This document shows, in pieces, positions 32,516 through 40,649 of a stretch of 64,000 bases of DNA. Origin of the DNA: DTPS01 sp049591295 (GTDB taxonomy: Bacteria; Acidobacteriota; UBA4820; DSQY01); NCBI GenBank assembly GCA_049591295.1, contig JBAWEQ010000230.1, positions 11,649 to 75,648 on the forward strand. Direction: 5' to 3'. Position numbers and translations under genes: made by a program. The notes beneath the pieces were generated by a model, which ran no database searches, was not told the origin of the DNA, and saw nothing but the letters and a program-made list of their open reading frames with translations. Positions within the stretch are counted from its first letter, which is position 1. Every line of letters begins with the position of its first letter.

Positions 32516-34786
32516 TCAGGAAGCCTTCAGCACGTTCAGGGCGCTGCCCGCCCTGAACCACTCGATCTGCTCCGCGTTCAGCGAGTGGCGAAGGGGAAGC
32601 TCCTCGCCCGTGCCGTCGGCATGGTGCAGGACCGCGCGCACCGGTTTGCCCGGAACCAGCTCCTTCAGCCCCAGGATGCTGATGCGATCGGTTTCCTCGA
32701 CCTTGTCGTAGTCTTGCGGATTGGCGAAGGTGAGGGGGAGGATCCCCTGTTTCTTGAGGTTGCTCTCGTGGATCCGGGCGAAGGAGCGCGCGATGACCGC
32801 GGCCGCGCCCAGGAAACGCGGGGACATGGCCGCGTGCTCCCGGCTGGAGCCCTCGCCGTAGTTCTCGTCCCCCACGGCCACCCAGCGCAGGCCCTTGGCC
32901 TTGTACTCCCTGGCGGTCTGGGCGAAGGGCTCGCCCTTCCGGCCAAGGAGTTGGTTCAGCCCCTTCCCCGGTTCGCCCGAGAATGCGTTGACCGCGCCGT
33001 TGAACATGTTGTCGCTGATCTTGTCGAGGTGGCCCCGGAAGCGGAGCCAGGGCCCGGCCGGGGAAATGTGGTCGGTGGTGCACTTCCCCTTGGCCTTCAG
33101 GAGGAGCGGAAGCTCCGTGAAGTCCTTGCCGTCCCAGGCGGGAAAGGGGGTGAGGATCTGGAGGCGCCCGCTGTCGGGGGCGACCCTCACCGCCACCGCC
33201 GAGCCGTCGGAGGCTGGCGGGGCATACCCCGCCGTGTCCTTCACGAAGCCCTTCTCGGGAAGATCGGGGGCGCTGCCGGGCGCTTCCAGAGCGAATTCCG
33301 AGCCGTCGGGAGCCCTCAGCTTGTCGGTGACGGGGTTGAAGGTCAGACGGCCCGCCAGGGCGTAGGCCACAACCAGCTCGGGGCTGGTGAGGAAGGAGAG
33401 GGTCGTGGGGTTGCCGTCATTGCGGCGCGGAAAGTTGCGGTTGAAGGAGGAGATGATGGAGTTCTTCTCTCCCGGCTTGAGGTCGTCTCTTTTCCACTGA
33501 CCGATGCAGGGGCCGCAAGCGTTGGCGAGGACCAGGGCGCCGATGGCCTCCAGGGCGGCCATCTGTCCGTCCCGTTCGATGGTGGCCCTGACCTGCTCGC
33601 TCCCGGGAGTGACCATCAGGGGCACCGCGGTCTTCATGCCCCGCGCGGAGGCCTGGCTTGCCACCTGGACGGCGCGGCCCATGTCCTCGTAGGAGGAGTT
33701 GGTGCAAGAACCGACCAGGGCGAAGGTCAGGGCCTCCGGGTACCCCTCCTTGGAAACGGCGGCCTTCAGCTCCGAGGTGGTCCGGGCCAGATCCGGCGTG
33801 TGGGGCCCCGTGACGTGCGGCTCCAGCTTCGAGAGGTCGATCTCGATGATCTGCTCGAAGAACCGGGCCGGTTCAAGCTCCACCTCGGGATCGGCGCCCA
33901 GCAGCTCGGGGTGCTTCCGGGCCAGGTCGGCCAGCGCCGTCCGGGCCGTGCCGCGGAGGTAGGCATCCATGCGTTCATCGTAGGGAAAGACCGAAGTGGT
34001 GGCGCCCAGCTCGGCGCCCATGTTGGTGATCGTACCTTTGCCCGTGCAGGAGAGGGCCCTGACGCCGGGCCCGAAGTACTCCACCACGCGGTTGGTTCCT
34101 CCCTTCACCGTGAGGATGCCCAGGAGCTTGAGAATCACGTCCTTGGGGCTGGTCCAGCCGGAGGGCGTGCCCGTGAGGCGCACCCCCAGGATCTTCGGAT
34201 GCAGCACCTCCCATGGGAACCCGGCCATGACGTCCACGGCGTCGGCGCCCCCCACGCCCGAGGCCCACATGGCGAGTCCGCCCGCGTTGGGAGTGTGGCT
34301 GTCGGTCCCGATCATCATGCCGCCGGGAAAGGCGTAGTTCTCCAGGACCACCTGGTGAATGATGCCCGCGCCCGGTTTCCAGAAACCGATCCCGTACTTG
34401 GCCGAGGCGGATGCGAGGAATTCGTAGACCTCGCGGTTCTCGTCCAGGGCCGTCTTCATATCGGCGCCGGCACCGGCGTGGGCGCGAATGAGGTGGTCGC
34501 AGTGGACGGTCGTGGGCACCGCGACGCTCGGCCTGCCCGCCTGCATGAACTGAAGGATGGCCATCTGGGCCGTGGCGTCCTGCATGGCCACCCGGTCCGG
34601 CCGAAGGGCGAGGTAGCTCTTGCCGGGCTCCAGCTCGGCCCGCTCGGGGTTGTCCAGGTGGCCGTAGAGCAGCTTTTCTGCGAAGGTGAGAGGGCGCCCC
34701 AGGCGTCGCCGGATGACCGCCAGGGCGGCGGCCGTCCGATCATAGGTCCGGGCCACCAGCTCGGGGGTCGTTTCGATGGTCGGCAT
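32516..34786 (-). CDS. acn: Aconitate hydratase, mitochondrial-type
   Basis: Interconverts citrate and isocitrate in the TCA cycle using a [4Fe-4S] cluster. The 756-residue length and sequence are those of mitochondrial-type aconitase, not the longer AcnA/IRP1 or AcnB. Cluster cysteines are in VGSCTNSSYED and NACGPCIGQWKR. The first domain has PTTVHCDHLI and GTDSHTPNAGGLAMWASGVGG, and the C-terminal swivel domain has VGDENYGEGSSREHAAMSPR. The start ATG 34786 is set by TCAAGGAGAAAGCC; further upstream in-frame codons extend into repetitive DNA. Its transcript ends at the hairpin shared with the FAD/Fe-S oxidase. Confidence 0.97.
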   Translation of the reverse strand: MPTIETTPELVARTYDRTAAALAVIRRRLGRPLTFAEKLLYGHLDNPERAELEPGKSYLALRPDRVAMQDATAQMAILQFMQAGRPSVAVPTTVHCDHLIRAHAGAGADMKTALDENREVYEFLASASAKYGIGFWKPGAGIIHQVVLENYAFPGGMMIGTDSHTPNAGGLAMWASGVGGADAVDVMAGFPWEVLHPKILGVRLTGTPSGWTSPKDVILKLLGILTVKGGTNRVVEYFGPGVRALSCTGKGTITNMGAELGATTSVFPYDERMDAYLRGTARTALADLARKHPELLGADPEVELEPARFFEQIIEIDLSKLEPHVTGPHTPDLARTTSELKAAVSKEGYPEALTFALVGSCTNSSYEDMGRAVQVASQASARGMKTAVPLMVTPGSEQVRATIERDGQMAALEAIGALVLANACGPCIGQWKRDDLKPGEKNSIISSFNRNFPRRNDGNPTTLSFLTSPELVVAYALAGRLTFNPVTDKLRAPDGSEFALEAPGSAPDLPEKGFVKDTAGYAPPASDGSAVAVRVAPDSGRLQILTPFPAWDGKDFTELPLLLKAKGKCTTDHISPAGPWLRFRGHLDKISDNMFNGAVNAFSGEPGKGLNQLLGRKGEPFAQTAREYKAKGLRWVAVGDENYGEGSSREHAAMSPRFLGAAAVIARSFARIHESNLKKQGILPLTFANPQDYDKVEETDRISILGLKELVPGKPVRAVLHHADGTGEELPLRHSLNAEQIEWFRAGSALNVLKAS

Positions 34787-34892
34787 GGCTTTCTCCTTGA
34801 TCGATTTCATGCCCAGTCTATCGTAAAACGTGGATCGGGGCGAATGATTCCGCGGGATGGAAGAGCCTGGCGAGAGACGCGGGATGTGGGAG

Positions 34893-34922
34893 GCGAAACG
34901 CGAGGCGCGAGACGCGAGACGC
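34893..34922. repeat. Heptamer tandem repeat (GCGARRC)
   Basis: Four adjacent seven-base units, GCGAAAC, GCGAGGC, GCGAGAC, GCGAGAC (34893-34920), plus a final GC, lie between the aconitase start and the truD stop. Confidence 0.85.
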
Positions 34923-34934
34923 AAAGAGGCTTCT

Positions 34935-35930
34935 TCATTCCCTTTGCGGTCTGTCGGGAGGGATGACCTCCACGCCCAGCTCCTGAAGGAGCACGCTGGC
35001 GTAAGAGCCGGGCGGCAGCTCGAAGGACAGGAACGCCGCGCCGCTTTCCATGGTGAGCGCGATGGGATCCGCTGGAACCCGCAGGAACCGCCTCGTGCCG
35101 GGCACGCGCGATGCGCCCAGGCTGCCGGGAGTCAGGCCGTGGGAGGCCAGAACTCCGCACTCCAGCCGCCAGGCCTCCCCGCAGGGCCTTGCCATCTTGC
35201 CTCCGAAAATGGGCCCGGTGGGGGAGATCTCCAGTCGGGCCACTCGACTTCGGAGGGGCTCGTCCACCTCCTCTGCGACGAACTCGCCGCCCGAGTCGTG
35301 CCGCTTCATGAGGTCGCCGGACAAGGGCCAGGGCCAGAGGCCTCGCGCCCGCCGGAGAGCCAGGAGCTCGTTGAAGAGGAGGGCCTGAAAGACCGAGACG
35401 GCAAAGCGCGACCGGCGGAAGGCGCCCGGGCGCCTGATGCCCAGAAAGGTCCTGTGCCCCTCCTCGATGGCGGAGCCGTCGGCGAAACGCTGGGGGCCGA
35501 AGGCGTTGGCGAGGCCGTCGGCTTCGATGCGGCGGCACCCCTCGGCAAGCGGTCCCTCCTCATGGCCTCCCTCCAGCTCGACGCGGATGGAGAAGCGGTT
35601 TCCTGCCAGCTTGCCGGTCCGAAGCTTGTGGGGGTGCTGGATCGCCGAGAGCACCTCGCAGCCCAGCTCGCGAAGCACGCGCTCGGCCTGTCGGGCCGCG
35701 TGCCTTGGCAGGGAGAGGGTCTGCACCGACACGGCGTCCCGGTCCTTCATCCCCGCGCAGCCCAGATCCTCCTCCTTCAGGCGCAGGCGGCGCTGGAGCT
35801 CCCTCAGGAGAAAGGGGGTGGACATCCCCGAGCGGCGCACCGTGAGGTAGAGGTGGTCCCCCCGGCCGCTCGGGGCGAACAGCGGCAACTCCTCGACGGT
35901 AAAGGTGGCGGGGGACTGGCGGAAGCGCAT
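34935..35930 (-). CDS. truD: tRNA pseudouridine(13) synthase TruD
   Basis: Modifies U13 of tRNA. The 331-residue protein has the family's PATFTVEELPLF N-terminus, the catalytic block CAGMKDRDAVSVQTLSLP (Asp near residue 62), HKLRTGKLAGNRFSIRV, and the insertion-domain motif NAFGPQRFADG. A C-terminal PPGSYASVLLQEL block completes the catalytic domain. GGGGAGGCCCTGCC precedes the ATG. It is 93 bases downstream of larC in the same direction. Confidence 0.95.
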   Translation of the reverse strand: MRFRQSPATFTVEELPLFAPSGRGDHLYLTVRRSGMSTPFLLRELQRRLRLKEEDLGCAGMKDRDAVSVQTLSLPRHAARQAERVLRELGCEVLSAIQHPHKLRTGKLAGNRFSIRVELEGGHEEGPLAEGCRRIEADGLANAFGPQRFADGSAIEEGHRTFLGIRRPGAFRRSRFAVSVFQALLFNELLALRRARGLWPWPLSGDLMKRHDSGGEFVAEEVDEPLRSRVARLEISPTGPIFGGKMARPCGEAWRLECGVLASHGLTPGSLGASRVPGTRRFLRVPADPIALTMESGAAFLSFELPPGSYASVLLQELGVEVIPPDRPQRE

Positions 35931-36023
35931 GGCAGGGCCTCCCCAGGGATCAGCCGGCGCGGCGGCCGATATGCCTGATGAAGGGGGGATTCGAGGGAGG
36001 GAGCTCTGGACGGCGCGATCGCC

Positions 36024-37175
36024 TCATTTCAGGAAGGGCTCCAGCTCCTGGAGAAGGAGCAGGGCGGGCACGCCGGTCGCCTCGCTGAGGGCGCGGAGGT
36101 CCTCCCACTCGACGTGGGAGCGCCGCGCGCCGGAGGGCGCCGTGATCCGTTTCACTCGCAAAGGTCCGCGGGGCGTGGCGACCGACTCGACCTGACGGGG
36201 CAGCTCTCTCCGCTCCCAGCGGGTGAAGCGCACACCCGTGGTGGTGGTGTGCTCGAGGAGGAGGTCTGAGAACCGGGCCTCTTCTCCTACCCCGCACAGA
36301 AGCGTGACGATCCAGGCGGAGCGTCCCTTCTTGGCCACGACGGGGGTGAGAAAGAGGTCGAGCGCACCCTGTGCCCGGATCGCCTCCAGTGCTCCGGCCA
36401 GGAGCTCGGGGCTCATATCGTCCACCTGGGTCTCGATGACGGCCACCGCTCCGTCGGTCGGCTCCTCGGCCACGAGCAGGGCCCGCAGAACGTTGGGGGC
36501 GCCTTCGGAGTCGTGGGAGCCGGCGCCGTACCCCACGCCGGCGATTCTCCCGCGGGGCAGCGAACCGAATCGCCGGGCCAGCGTCACGGCCAGGGCCGCG
36601 CCGGTGGGCGTGGTCCTCTCCAGGGGAGCGCCGGCGCTGAAGACCGGTACGCCCTTCAATATTTCCACCACCGCCGGAGGCGGCACGGGGAAGGTGCCGT
36701 GTTCCATGGTGGTGAAGCCGCTGCCCAGGTTCATGGGGCCGCATTCCACCTCCGGCCGGCCGAGGGCCTCCCATGCGGCGCACGCGCCCACGATGTCGGC
36801 GATGGCGTCCGCCGCGCCGACCTCGTGGAAGTGCACCTTCTCCACCGCGACTCCGTGCACCTTCGCCTCGGCCTCGCCCAGCCTTCGAAAGGCCTCGCAG
36901 GCCCGCTCCGAAACGGCTGCGGGCAACCCCGCCCCTCCAATGAGGGAGAGTATGGAGGAAAGGCCTCGATGGCCGTGCTCAGCGGGCATCTCCACGCGGC
37001 CGTATGTGGCCGCGAGGCCCTGCCTGCGCACCTTTTGGAAACGAAACGCCAAACCTCCCATGCCGAGTCGTCCCAGTGCGCCGTTGACGGCCTCGGGCGC
37101 CGCGCCGGCGTCCACGAGGGCGGCCACGGTCATGTCGCCGGCCATCCCCATGAAGGGATCGAAGTAGAGGATCAT
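36024..37175 (-). CDS. larC: Nickel-pincer cofactor biosynthesis protein LarC (nickel insertase)
   Basis: LarC inserts Ni into the pyridinium-3,5-bisthiocarboxylate mononucleotide cofactor of lactate racemase and related LarA enzymes (established). The 383-residue protein begins MILYFDPFMGMAGDM with VHFHEVGAADAIADIVG (~120), TPTGAALAVTLA (~210) and the C-terminal half VIETQVDDMSPELLAGALE and DLFLTPVVAKKGR. In Lactobacillus plantarum the two halves are read by a -1 frameshift; here they are one continuous frame. LarB, LarE and any LarA are not in this window. ATG 37175 is preceded by a modest GAGG site. Confidence 0.95.
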   Translation of the reverse strand: MILYFDPFMGMAGDMTVAALVDAGAAPEAVNGALGRLGMGGLAFRFQKVRRQGLAATYGRVEMPAEHGHRGLSSILSLIGGAGLPAAVSERACEAFRRLGEAEAKVHGVAVEKVHFHEVGAADAIADIVGACAAWEALGRPEVECGPMNLGSGFTTMEHGTFPVPPPAVVEILKGVPVFSAGAPLERTTPTGAALAVTLARRFGSLPRGRIAGVGYGAGSHDSEGAPNVLRALLVAEEPTDGAVAVIETQVDDMSPELLAGALEAIRAQGALDLFLTPVVAKKGRSAWIVTLLCGVGEEARFSDLLLEHTTTTGVRFTRWERRELPRQVESVATPRGPLRVKRITAPSGARRSHVEWEDLRALSEATGVPALLLLQELEPFLK

Positions 37176-37210
37176 GGTTGAAGCCTCGCGGAAAGCGTGA
37201 CAAAAAGACC

Positions 37211-37231
37211 AAGGACCGAGGACTGAGGACC
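37211..37231. repeat. Heptamer tandem repeat (RAGGACY)
   Basis: Three adjacent units AAGGACC, GAGGACT, GAGGACC between larC and the acyltransferase gene, similar in style to the heptamer array at 34893. Confidence 0.7.
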
Positions 37232-37331
37232 GACTGGGCAATTGGCAGCGAGCGTGCTTTTCATCGTCATTGGATCCGCACCCTTTTCCGTTTCGTTGCG
37301 AGCACGCAGCGCCCGGCACGCAGTCCTCATC

Positions 37332-38114
37332 CTACGAGATCCCCTTCGCCTTCTCGTCCCCAAGTTCTTCCAGAATGGCCGTCCGCGCCCGCACGAGAAG
37401 GTCGTCTCGATCCTCGTAACCCAGGCCTTCGGTGGAAATCGGCTCCAGGAAAGTGACGCGGATGGTGTCCGGCCGCACCGTGAAAACATGGCGCCCCTGC
37501 ACCCTCCGCGCACCGTGGATGACGAAAGGCACCAGCGAAACGCCGGCGTCGATGGCCAGTACGAAGGGACCCTTCTTGAACGCCATCAGCTCATTGTGCG
37601 TGCTGCGCGTGGCCTCCGGGAAGAAGACGAGGCTCATCCCCATTTTGCGGATGCGCTCCGCGAGCCTCTTCATGGTTTGAAGGGACTTGTGGCTCCGTCC
37701 CCGGTCGATGAAGGGGAAGCGGCTCGCCCAGAGGGCCCAGCCAAGAACAGGCACCCACTGAAGCTCCTTCTTCGGAGTAAAACGGAAGCGGTGGTCCCTA
37801 AGGGCCAGGACCATGACGTAGATATCGAAGTTGCTCGTATGGTTTCCTACCAGCACCCGGGCCTCGTTGCGCACCAATCTCTCCATCCCCTCGATCTCCA
37901 GGCGGACGCCCGCCACGCGCAGGATGGACCGGGACCAAAGCCGCGCGAGAAACAAGACCATGTCCCCGCGGCTGATGGGAGAGAGAAGAATGGCGATGGG
38001 GCCGAGGATGAGAACCCCCGCCGCCATCACGGCGTGGGTCGCCAGACTGCGGACGAGGGAGGCCTGGGGTGCATCGGCGCGGTCCGAGGCCAGCGCCATG
38101 TCGTCACTCGGCAA
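37332..38114 (-). CDS. plsC: 1-acyl-sn-glycerol-3-phosphate acyltransferase (PlsC family)
   Basis: Acylates lysophosphatidic acid in phospholipid synthesis. The 260-residue protein has N-terminal hydrophobic helices (HAVMAAGVLILGPIAILL), catalytic NHTSNFD near residue 92 (Nx4D variant of NHxxxxD), the glycerophosphate-binding block with PFIDRGRSHKSLQTMKR, and FPEATRSTHN (EGTRS variant, with Ala for Gly) and VPFVIHGARRV. TTG 38114 with GGAGG nine bases upstream is the likeliest start; ATG 38099 is an alternative without a site. Close homologues act in lipid A-like acyl transfer too, so the substrate is by family only. Confidence 0.88.
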   Translation of the reverse strand: MPSDDMALASDRADAPQASLVRSLATHAVMAAGVLILGPIAILLSPISRGDMVLFLARLWSRSILRVAGVRLEIEGMERLVRNEARVLVGNHTSNFDIYVMVLALRDHRFRFTPKKELQWVPVLGWALWASRFPFIDRGRSHKSLQTMKRLAERIRKMGMSLVFFPEATRSTHNELMAFKKGPFVLAIDAGVSLVPFVIHGARRVQGRHVFTVRPDTIRVTFLEPISTEGLGYEDRDDLLVRARTAILEELGDEKAKGIS

Positions 38115-38179
38115 AGGGACACCCCTCCACTACCCGATTATACACGGCTGCCCGAGGCGATGGCGAGTCCGGGTCCCCC

Positions 38180-38881
38180 TCACCCCACCATGGCGGCCAT
38201 GATGTGCAGCGGCAGCGAGATGAAAAGAAAGGAGGAGACCGCCAACAGGGGCTGCAGGACAAAGTTGAGCAGGGGCGTGAAGAAGATCAACAGCAGGAGG
38301 ATGGGACCGTAACGACGGATTCCCTCGTAGAACCGGTGGACGCCGTACGGCAGGAGGGCGGAGAGGATCCAGGAGCCGTCCAGTGGCGGTATGGGGATGA
38401 GGTTGAAGGTGGCGAGCACGAGGTTGATCATGCCCAGCTGGAGAACCCACCAGGGACCGCTGTAGCGGGTGCCGAGCTGATCGAAGAGGCTGGCGGCCGG
38501 CATGAAGAACAGGAACGTCCCCAGGATCAGGGTGGTGAGCAGGGTCAGGAGCAGGTTGCTGATGGGACCCGCGGCGCCCACCAGGGCTCCGTCGCGGCGA
38601 ACGTGCTTGAAGTTGCGGCTGATCACGGGTACCGGCTTGGCCCACCCGAAGATCGGCCCTCCCAGAAAGGCCATGACCGCGGGAAGAAGGATGGTTCCCA
38701 GCGGGTCGATGTGGGGGATGGGGTTCAGGGTGATCCTGCCCAGCATGCGGGCGGTGTGGTCCCCGAGTTTGTCGGCCATCCAGCCGTGCGCGCTCTCGTG
38801 AACCGAGAGGGAGAACAAGATGATGAGGACCTGCAAAATGATGGTGAGAACGCTTTGTGGGGTGAGGTCAATACCGTGCAA
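38180..38881 (-). CDS. Site-2 protease family (M50) membrane metalloprotease
   Basis: A polytopic 233-residue protein. The zinc-binding HESAH motif (HExxH) is in the first helix (LFSLSVHESAHGWMADKLG), and the third ligand Asp is in NLIPIPPLDGSWIL near residue 165. Four to six helices, no PDZ or CBS domain, so it is the minimal rhomboid-like bacterial S2P class. The TTG start (38881) follows AAGGAGATCACCG. Substrates are unknown. It is 23 bases downstream of the PP-loop gene. Confidence 0.9.
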   Translation of the reverse strand: MHGIDLTPQSVLTIILQVLIILFSLSVHESAHGWMADKLGDHTARMLGRITLNPIPHIDPLGTILLPAVMAFLGGPIFGWAKPVPVISRNFKHVRRDGALVGAAGPISNLLLTLLTTLILGTFLFFMPAASLFDQLGTRYSGPWWVLQLGMINLVLATFNLIPIPPLDGSWILSALLPYGVHRFYEGIRRYGPILLLLIFFTPLLNFVLQPLLAVSSFLFISLPLHIMAAMVG

Positions 38882-38904
38882 CGGTGATCTCCTTGAGGTG
38901 GCGG

Positions 38905-40014
38905 TTAGAGCCGCATGGGGGCGAGGATGGTCTCATCCAGAAGCGGGGCCACCCGGCGGATTCGCTCCCCGCGGTCCCCGCCCGAGGCCCGAATCTCCAC
39001 TGCATCCTGCTCCCTTCCATCGGAGTAGCGGGCCACGATGGCCGCGCACAGGGCCTCCTCCGCTTCGGATGGGAGGGACTCGTCGGTGACGGCCACGGGG
39101 CCCTTCACGGCAACGGCCTCCAGCCGCACGCGGCCGGCGGTGAAGCGCTCGAGGAAGAGGTTCTCCTCCTCCCTCCGTCCGAGAACCAGCTTCAGGGTCG
39201 GCGAGATCCGGAAGTGCCTTCCCACCTTGAGGAGGGCCACGTCCTCCCAGCCCATGCGCTCCTTGCCCCTGTGCGTCATCTTGTCGCGGAACTTTCTGGT
39301 GTAGTTCTCGTCGGTCAGGAAGCAGCAGCCCCCCGCCGGGGAGGGGTAGTCGGTGATGCCGCGGGCCTCGACGAGGTCCATCTGGACTCGTCGGCCCCGG
39401 CCGCGGATGGACAGGAGTTTGGACCGGTCCACCATGCCCTGGCGCTCGGGCGCCGTGGCCTCGAGGAGCTGCGCCGACAGGGGGCGGAGGAGCCTGTCGC
39501 CCAGTCCGGACTCGCGCTGGATCACGCGCATGGGGTCCTTCCTCTGGCTCATGGGCCGCTGGCCCAGCACCTCGCCCGTGGCCACGAAGTCCGCACCCTC
39601 CTCCTCCATGAGGGCCTTGGCCTTCTTGAGCATGTGGGTCCGGCAGTCGATGCAGGGGTTCATGTGGGCGCCGTAGCCGTGCTTGGGGTTGAAGACCACC
39701 TCCAGATAATCTTCGGAGAGGTCCACCATCCGGACGGGAATCTTCAGGTCGGCGCCGGCCCGGAGAGCCTCATTCCTCAGTTTCCTGGGGTCCTCCTCCA
39801 CGGAGGCGGTGGCGCGCTTGTGGTCGGAGACGCAGAATCCCGTTGAGAAGTGGACTCCCACCACCTCAACGCCCTGCTCTTGGAGGATCCTGGCGGCCAG
39901 CGTGGAGTCCAGGCCGCCGCTCATGAGAACGACCGCCTTGGGGCGCTTCGCTGGACGCTCTACCGATTTTTCTTGAGCGGCCGTAATGGAGGCCGGTGTT
40001 TCATTCTCGCTCAT
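38905..40014 (-). CDS. MnmA/ThiI-like PP-loop tRNA sulfurtransferase-type protein
   Basis: Adenylating PP-loop protein of 369 residues. The ATP motif AVVLMSGGLDSTLAARIL is near residue 30, and a cysteine motif MNPCIDCRTHMLKKA follows near residue 120, close to MnmA's NPCxxCN catalytic region. A GGCCFLTDENY cluster near residue 235 gives another cysteine pair. The C-terminal 130 residues (LLKVGRHFRISPTLKLVLGR) are unlike canonical MnmA and resemble the uncharacterised tail of MnmA-like proteins in Geobacter and Acidobacteria. tRNA thiolation is the likely role, perhaps through a [4Fe-4S] cluster; the target base is not known. Ribosome site is a modest AGGGTGG. Confidence 0.8.
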   Translation of the reverse strand: MSENETPASITAAQEKSVERPAKRPKAVVLMSGGLDSTLAARILQEQGVEVVGVHFSTGFCVSDHKRATASVEEDPRKLRNEALRAGADLKIPVRMVDLSEDYLEVVFNPKHGYGAHMNPCIDCRTHMLKKAKALMEEEGADFVATGEVLGQRPMSQRKDPMRVIQRESGLGDRLLRPLSAQLLEATAPERQGMVDRSKLLSIRGRGRRVQMDLVEARGITDYPSPAGGCCFLTDENYTRKFRDKMTHRGKERMGWEDVALLKVGRHFRISPTLKLVLGRREEENLFLERFTAGRVRLEAVAVKGPVAVTDESLPSEAEEALCAAIVARYSDGREQDAVEIRASGGDRGERIRRVAPLLDETILAPMRL

Positions 40015-40427
40015 GCTCGTCCACCCTTCAAGATAGTAGCATACACGCTCACGCTCGGGTTCATTCCCTTCGCCCCCGAAATTCTGCGTTGGGGATGCTG
40101 TTCCTCCGGTGGCGATTGTGCTTCACCGAAAGAAAGGACATTTTCTGTGAAGAGGGAGGGCCATTCCCTCCCCCTCCGCAGGCAAAGTCTGACGGAGGGA
40201 CCCCCGCCCTTGGAGGCCTTCTTCCCCAGATCCAGTCCGGGGTCGAAGGCCCCCACCAATCCCTAATCAGGTGAAAGGCCATTTGCGTAAAGCAACGAGT
40301 CAACGCCGTTTGGGGCCTCCCTTTCAGTTCGATCGCGGGATTGGGGTTGCCCGGCGTCGCTCGTCCTGATACGGGGGCGTGATAAAATTCAAGCCTTGGA
40401 CGATTGCGGACAGAAGGGAGGCGGTGC
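40015..40427. other. Intergenic region with dispersed repeat copy A
   Basis: No gene in 413 bases. Most of it is the dispersed repeat at 40075-40346. A -10-like TAAAAT (40383-40388), with no clear -35, lies 40 bases before the small zinc protein gene. Confidence 0.6.
40075..40346 (+). repeat. Dispersed intergenic repeat, copy A
   Basis: Related to 59050-59346 in the same orientation. Shared blocks in the same order include AAATTCYGCG, GGGGAGGG-type purine runs, CCCTTGG (40207), TCCGGGGTCGAA, GCCCCCA, AATCCCT and CAGGTG (ending 40273), then ATCGCGGGATTGGGG (40332-40346). Between the anchor blocks the spacing is 125 bases here and 123 in copy B, with many substitutions. No long frame is conserved. 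Confidence 0.75.
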
Positions 40428-40649
40428 GTGGGCCTTCAGAGCGACAAGAAGACTCTGCAGGGAAATGTTCAGCCGTGGCGCTGTGACCTCTGCGGGGAAC
40501 CCTTCGACCCCGGTCTCGACGCCATCTGCATCCGCTGCGGCCGCCTCTGCTGCCCCGAGCACCGGGCCACGGGACGCCATCCCGGAAGCCCGGGCCTTTG
40601 CACGGAGTGCGCGGCCGCCGCCTCGCGGCTGGGGGATGAAGGCCAGTGA
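40428..40649 (+). CDS. Small zinc-binding (RING/FYVE-like cysteine pattern) protein
   Basis: The 73-residue protein has nine cysteines and several histidines: CDLCGEPF, CIRCGRLCCPEH and LCTEC, i.e. CxxC-x10-CxxC-xx-CC-xx-H-...-CxxC. This spacing suits two zinc ions in a cross-brace or B-box-like fold. The start is GTG 40428 behind GAAGGGAGGCGGTGC. It overlaps the EamA exporter gene as GTGA, so the two are made together. Function is unknown; a zinc-sensing or protein-binding adaptor is possible. Confidence 0.7.
   Translation: MGLQSDKKTLQGNVQPWRCDLCGEPFDPGLDAICIRCGRLCCPEHRATGRHPGSPGLCTECAAAASRLGDEGQ

Noticed and set aside
34893..34922. CRISPR-like array
   Set aside because: The units are seven bases without spacers, and no cas genes are present.
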